Positions 15,219 through 15,886 of a stretch of DNA of 15,886 nt are shown piece after piece. This DNA is from an uncultured bacterium (GTDB lineage: Bacteria > Bacillota > Clostridia > Lachnospirales > Lachnospiraceae): assembly GCA_937916345.1 (NCBI GenBank), contig CALFUE010000077.1, forward strand, positions 1 through 15,886, written 5' to 3'. The notes beneath the pieces were generated by a model that worked only from the letters and a program-made list of their open reading frames with translations, did no database searches and was not told where the DNA came from. The translations under genes and the position numbers were made by a program. Each line of letters starts with the position of its first letter. The first letter of the stretch is position 1.

Positions 15219-15886
15219 TCAAACCTCTATAACCACATGTCCCGCTGCCTTTAGCAGTCTGTTCATGAGGGCAAGCCCCAGCCCTCTGTCGTCAAAGTTC
15301 TCGGAGTAGATCTCCTCCACTCCCTCCTCGTCACACTCACGAAGTATGGCGTAAAGCACCTTTGCCGCATCCGCCACGCCTTTACTTCCCGTCAGGGGCT
15401 TCACAGCTACGCTTTCATAGAGATCAGCATTCTCTCCGGCACACATCACTGCGACCCGCCGCCCCTTTGACTGCCTGATCCTCTCGTTTATCAGCTCCGC
15501 AACCTTTTGCCTTTCGCCCTTTACTATTGAAAGAGACGCATTCGGGGCGTAATGTCTGTATTTCATCCCCGGCGCCCTGGGTGCCATTCCCGATGAATCC
15601 GATATGATAGTCTGATCAATGCAAACGCTTCCAGCCACCTTCTCGATCATCTCCGGCGTCACAAATCCAGGTCTTAATATCTCAGGCACATCTCCCGTCA
15701 GATCCACTATAGTAGACTCGACACCAATGTCCGAAGAACCGCCGGAGATAATGGCGTCGATCCTGCCCGACATATCCTCTATCACATGCTCCGGTCTCGT
15801 AGGGGAGGGGCGCCCGGAGATATTCGCGCTGGGAGCAGCGATAAAGCCCCCCGATCTCTCAATAAACATCAGAGCCGCCTCATCCG
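15219..15886 (-). CDS. tsaC: L-threonylcarbamoyladenylate synthase (TsaC/Sua5), C-terminal part
   Basis: The gene is cut by the right edge of the window; 222 codons are visible. It makes threonylcarbamoyl-AMP from threonine, bicarbonate and ATP for the t6A37 modification of ANN-decoding tRNAs. The end of the YrdC domain is seen in GGFIAAPSANISGRPSPT and in STIVDLTGDVPEILRPG. The linker APGMKYRHYAPNA and a following C-terminal Sua5 domain show that this is the long two-domain type (Sua5/YwlC) rather than the short E. coli TsaC. The reading frame is open through base 15886 (DEAALMFIERSGG), so the ATG at 15869 is internal. The stop is 4 bases upstream of the phosphatase-like gene. Confidence 0.96.
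   Translation of the reverse strand, partial: DEAALMFIERSGGFIAAPSANISGRPSPTRPEHVIEDMSGRIDAIISGGSSDIGVESTIVDLTGDVPEILRPGFVTPEMIEKVAGSVCIDQTIISDSSGMAPRAPGMKYRHYAPNASLSIVKGERQKVAELINERIRQSKGRRVAVMCAGENADLYESVAVKPLTGSKGVADAAKVLYAILRECDEEGVEEIYSENFDDRGLGLALMNRLLKAAGHVVIEV

Overview
The window looks like chromosome from an anaerobic Bacillota (Clostridia) member, most likely Lachnospiraceae. The reasons are the atpZ-atpI-atpB-E-F-H-A-G-D-C gene order, the tsaC / LMW-phosphatase / comEB block next to it, a TPR protein of a type I associate with that family, strong AGGAGG-type ribosome binding sites and a base composition near 50% GC. The assignment is an inference; there is no rRNA or marker gene to confirm it. 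Apart from one open reading frame at the left edge, every gene is on the minus strand, so the biological reading order runs from high to low coordinates.

Right end (15886 to 14230): three closely packed genes. They are the C-terminal part of the threonylcarbamoyl-AMP synthase TsaC/Sua5 (cut by the window edge), a low-molecular-weight tyrosine-phosphatase-fold protein whose catalytic P-loop is degenerate (Asp in place of the nucleophilic Cys), and the dCMP deaminase ComEB. As I recall, the same neighbourhood precedes the atp operon in many Firmicutes.

Centre (14185 to 6891): a complete F1Fo ATP synthase operon of ten genes. It has a near-consensus promoter so close to the first start codon (atpZ) that the message should be almost leaderless, and a hairpin plus U-run after atpC. 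The c subunit has Gln32, Val63, Glu65, Thr66, Thr67 and Tyr70 in the positions that form the sodium site of Ilyobacter/Propionigenium-type rings, so a sodium-coupled enzyme is predicted. A roughly 200-bp non-coding, MITE-like repeat element with terminal inverted repeats, a 21-bp direct repeat and several internal hairpins sits inside the operon, exactly between atpB (one copy per complex) and atpE (about ten or eleven copies).

Left half (6837 to 259): a second apparent transcription unit encodes a coiled-coil protein, an aconitase-superfamily [4Fe-4S] hydratase and an AI-2E-family membrane transporter. The junctions are tight (coiled-coil stop to hydratase start, and hydratase stop codon inside the transporter's ribosome binding site). 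A TPR protein follows with its own near-consensus promoter, whose -35 box contains the transporter's stop codon. The TPR gene ends in a lysine-rich tail after an A-run and overlaps, tail to tail, a plus-strand reading frame for a small membrane protein at the extreme left edge.

No stretch longer than 300 bases lacks a gene; the longest is the 252-bp atpB-atpE interval holding the repeat element. I found no tRNA, rRNA, CRISPR array, transposase, phage gene or defence system. The most unusual items are the pseudo-phosphatase, the intra-operon repeat element, the near-leaderless atp transcript and the possibly truncated TPR gene. None of these amounts to a demonstrably new multi-gene system.
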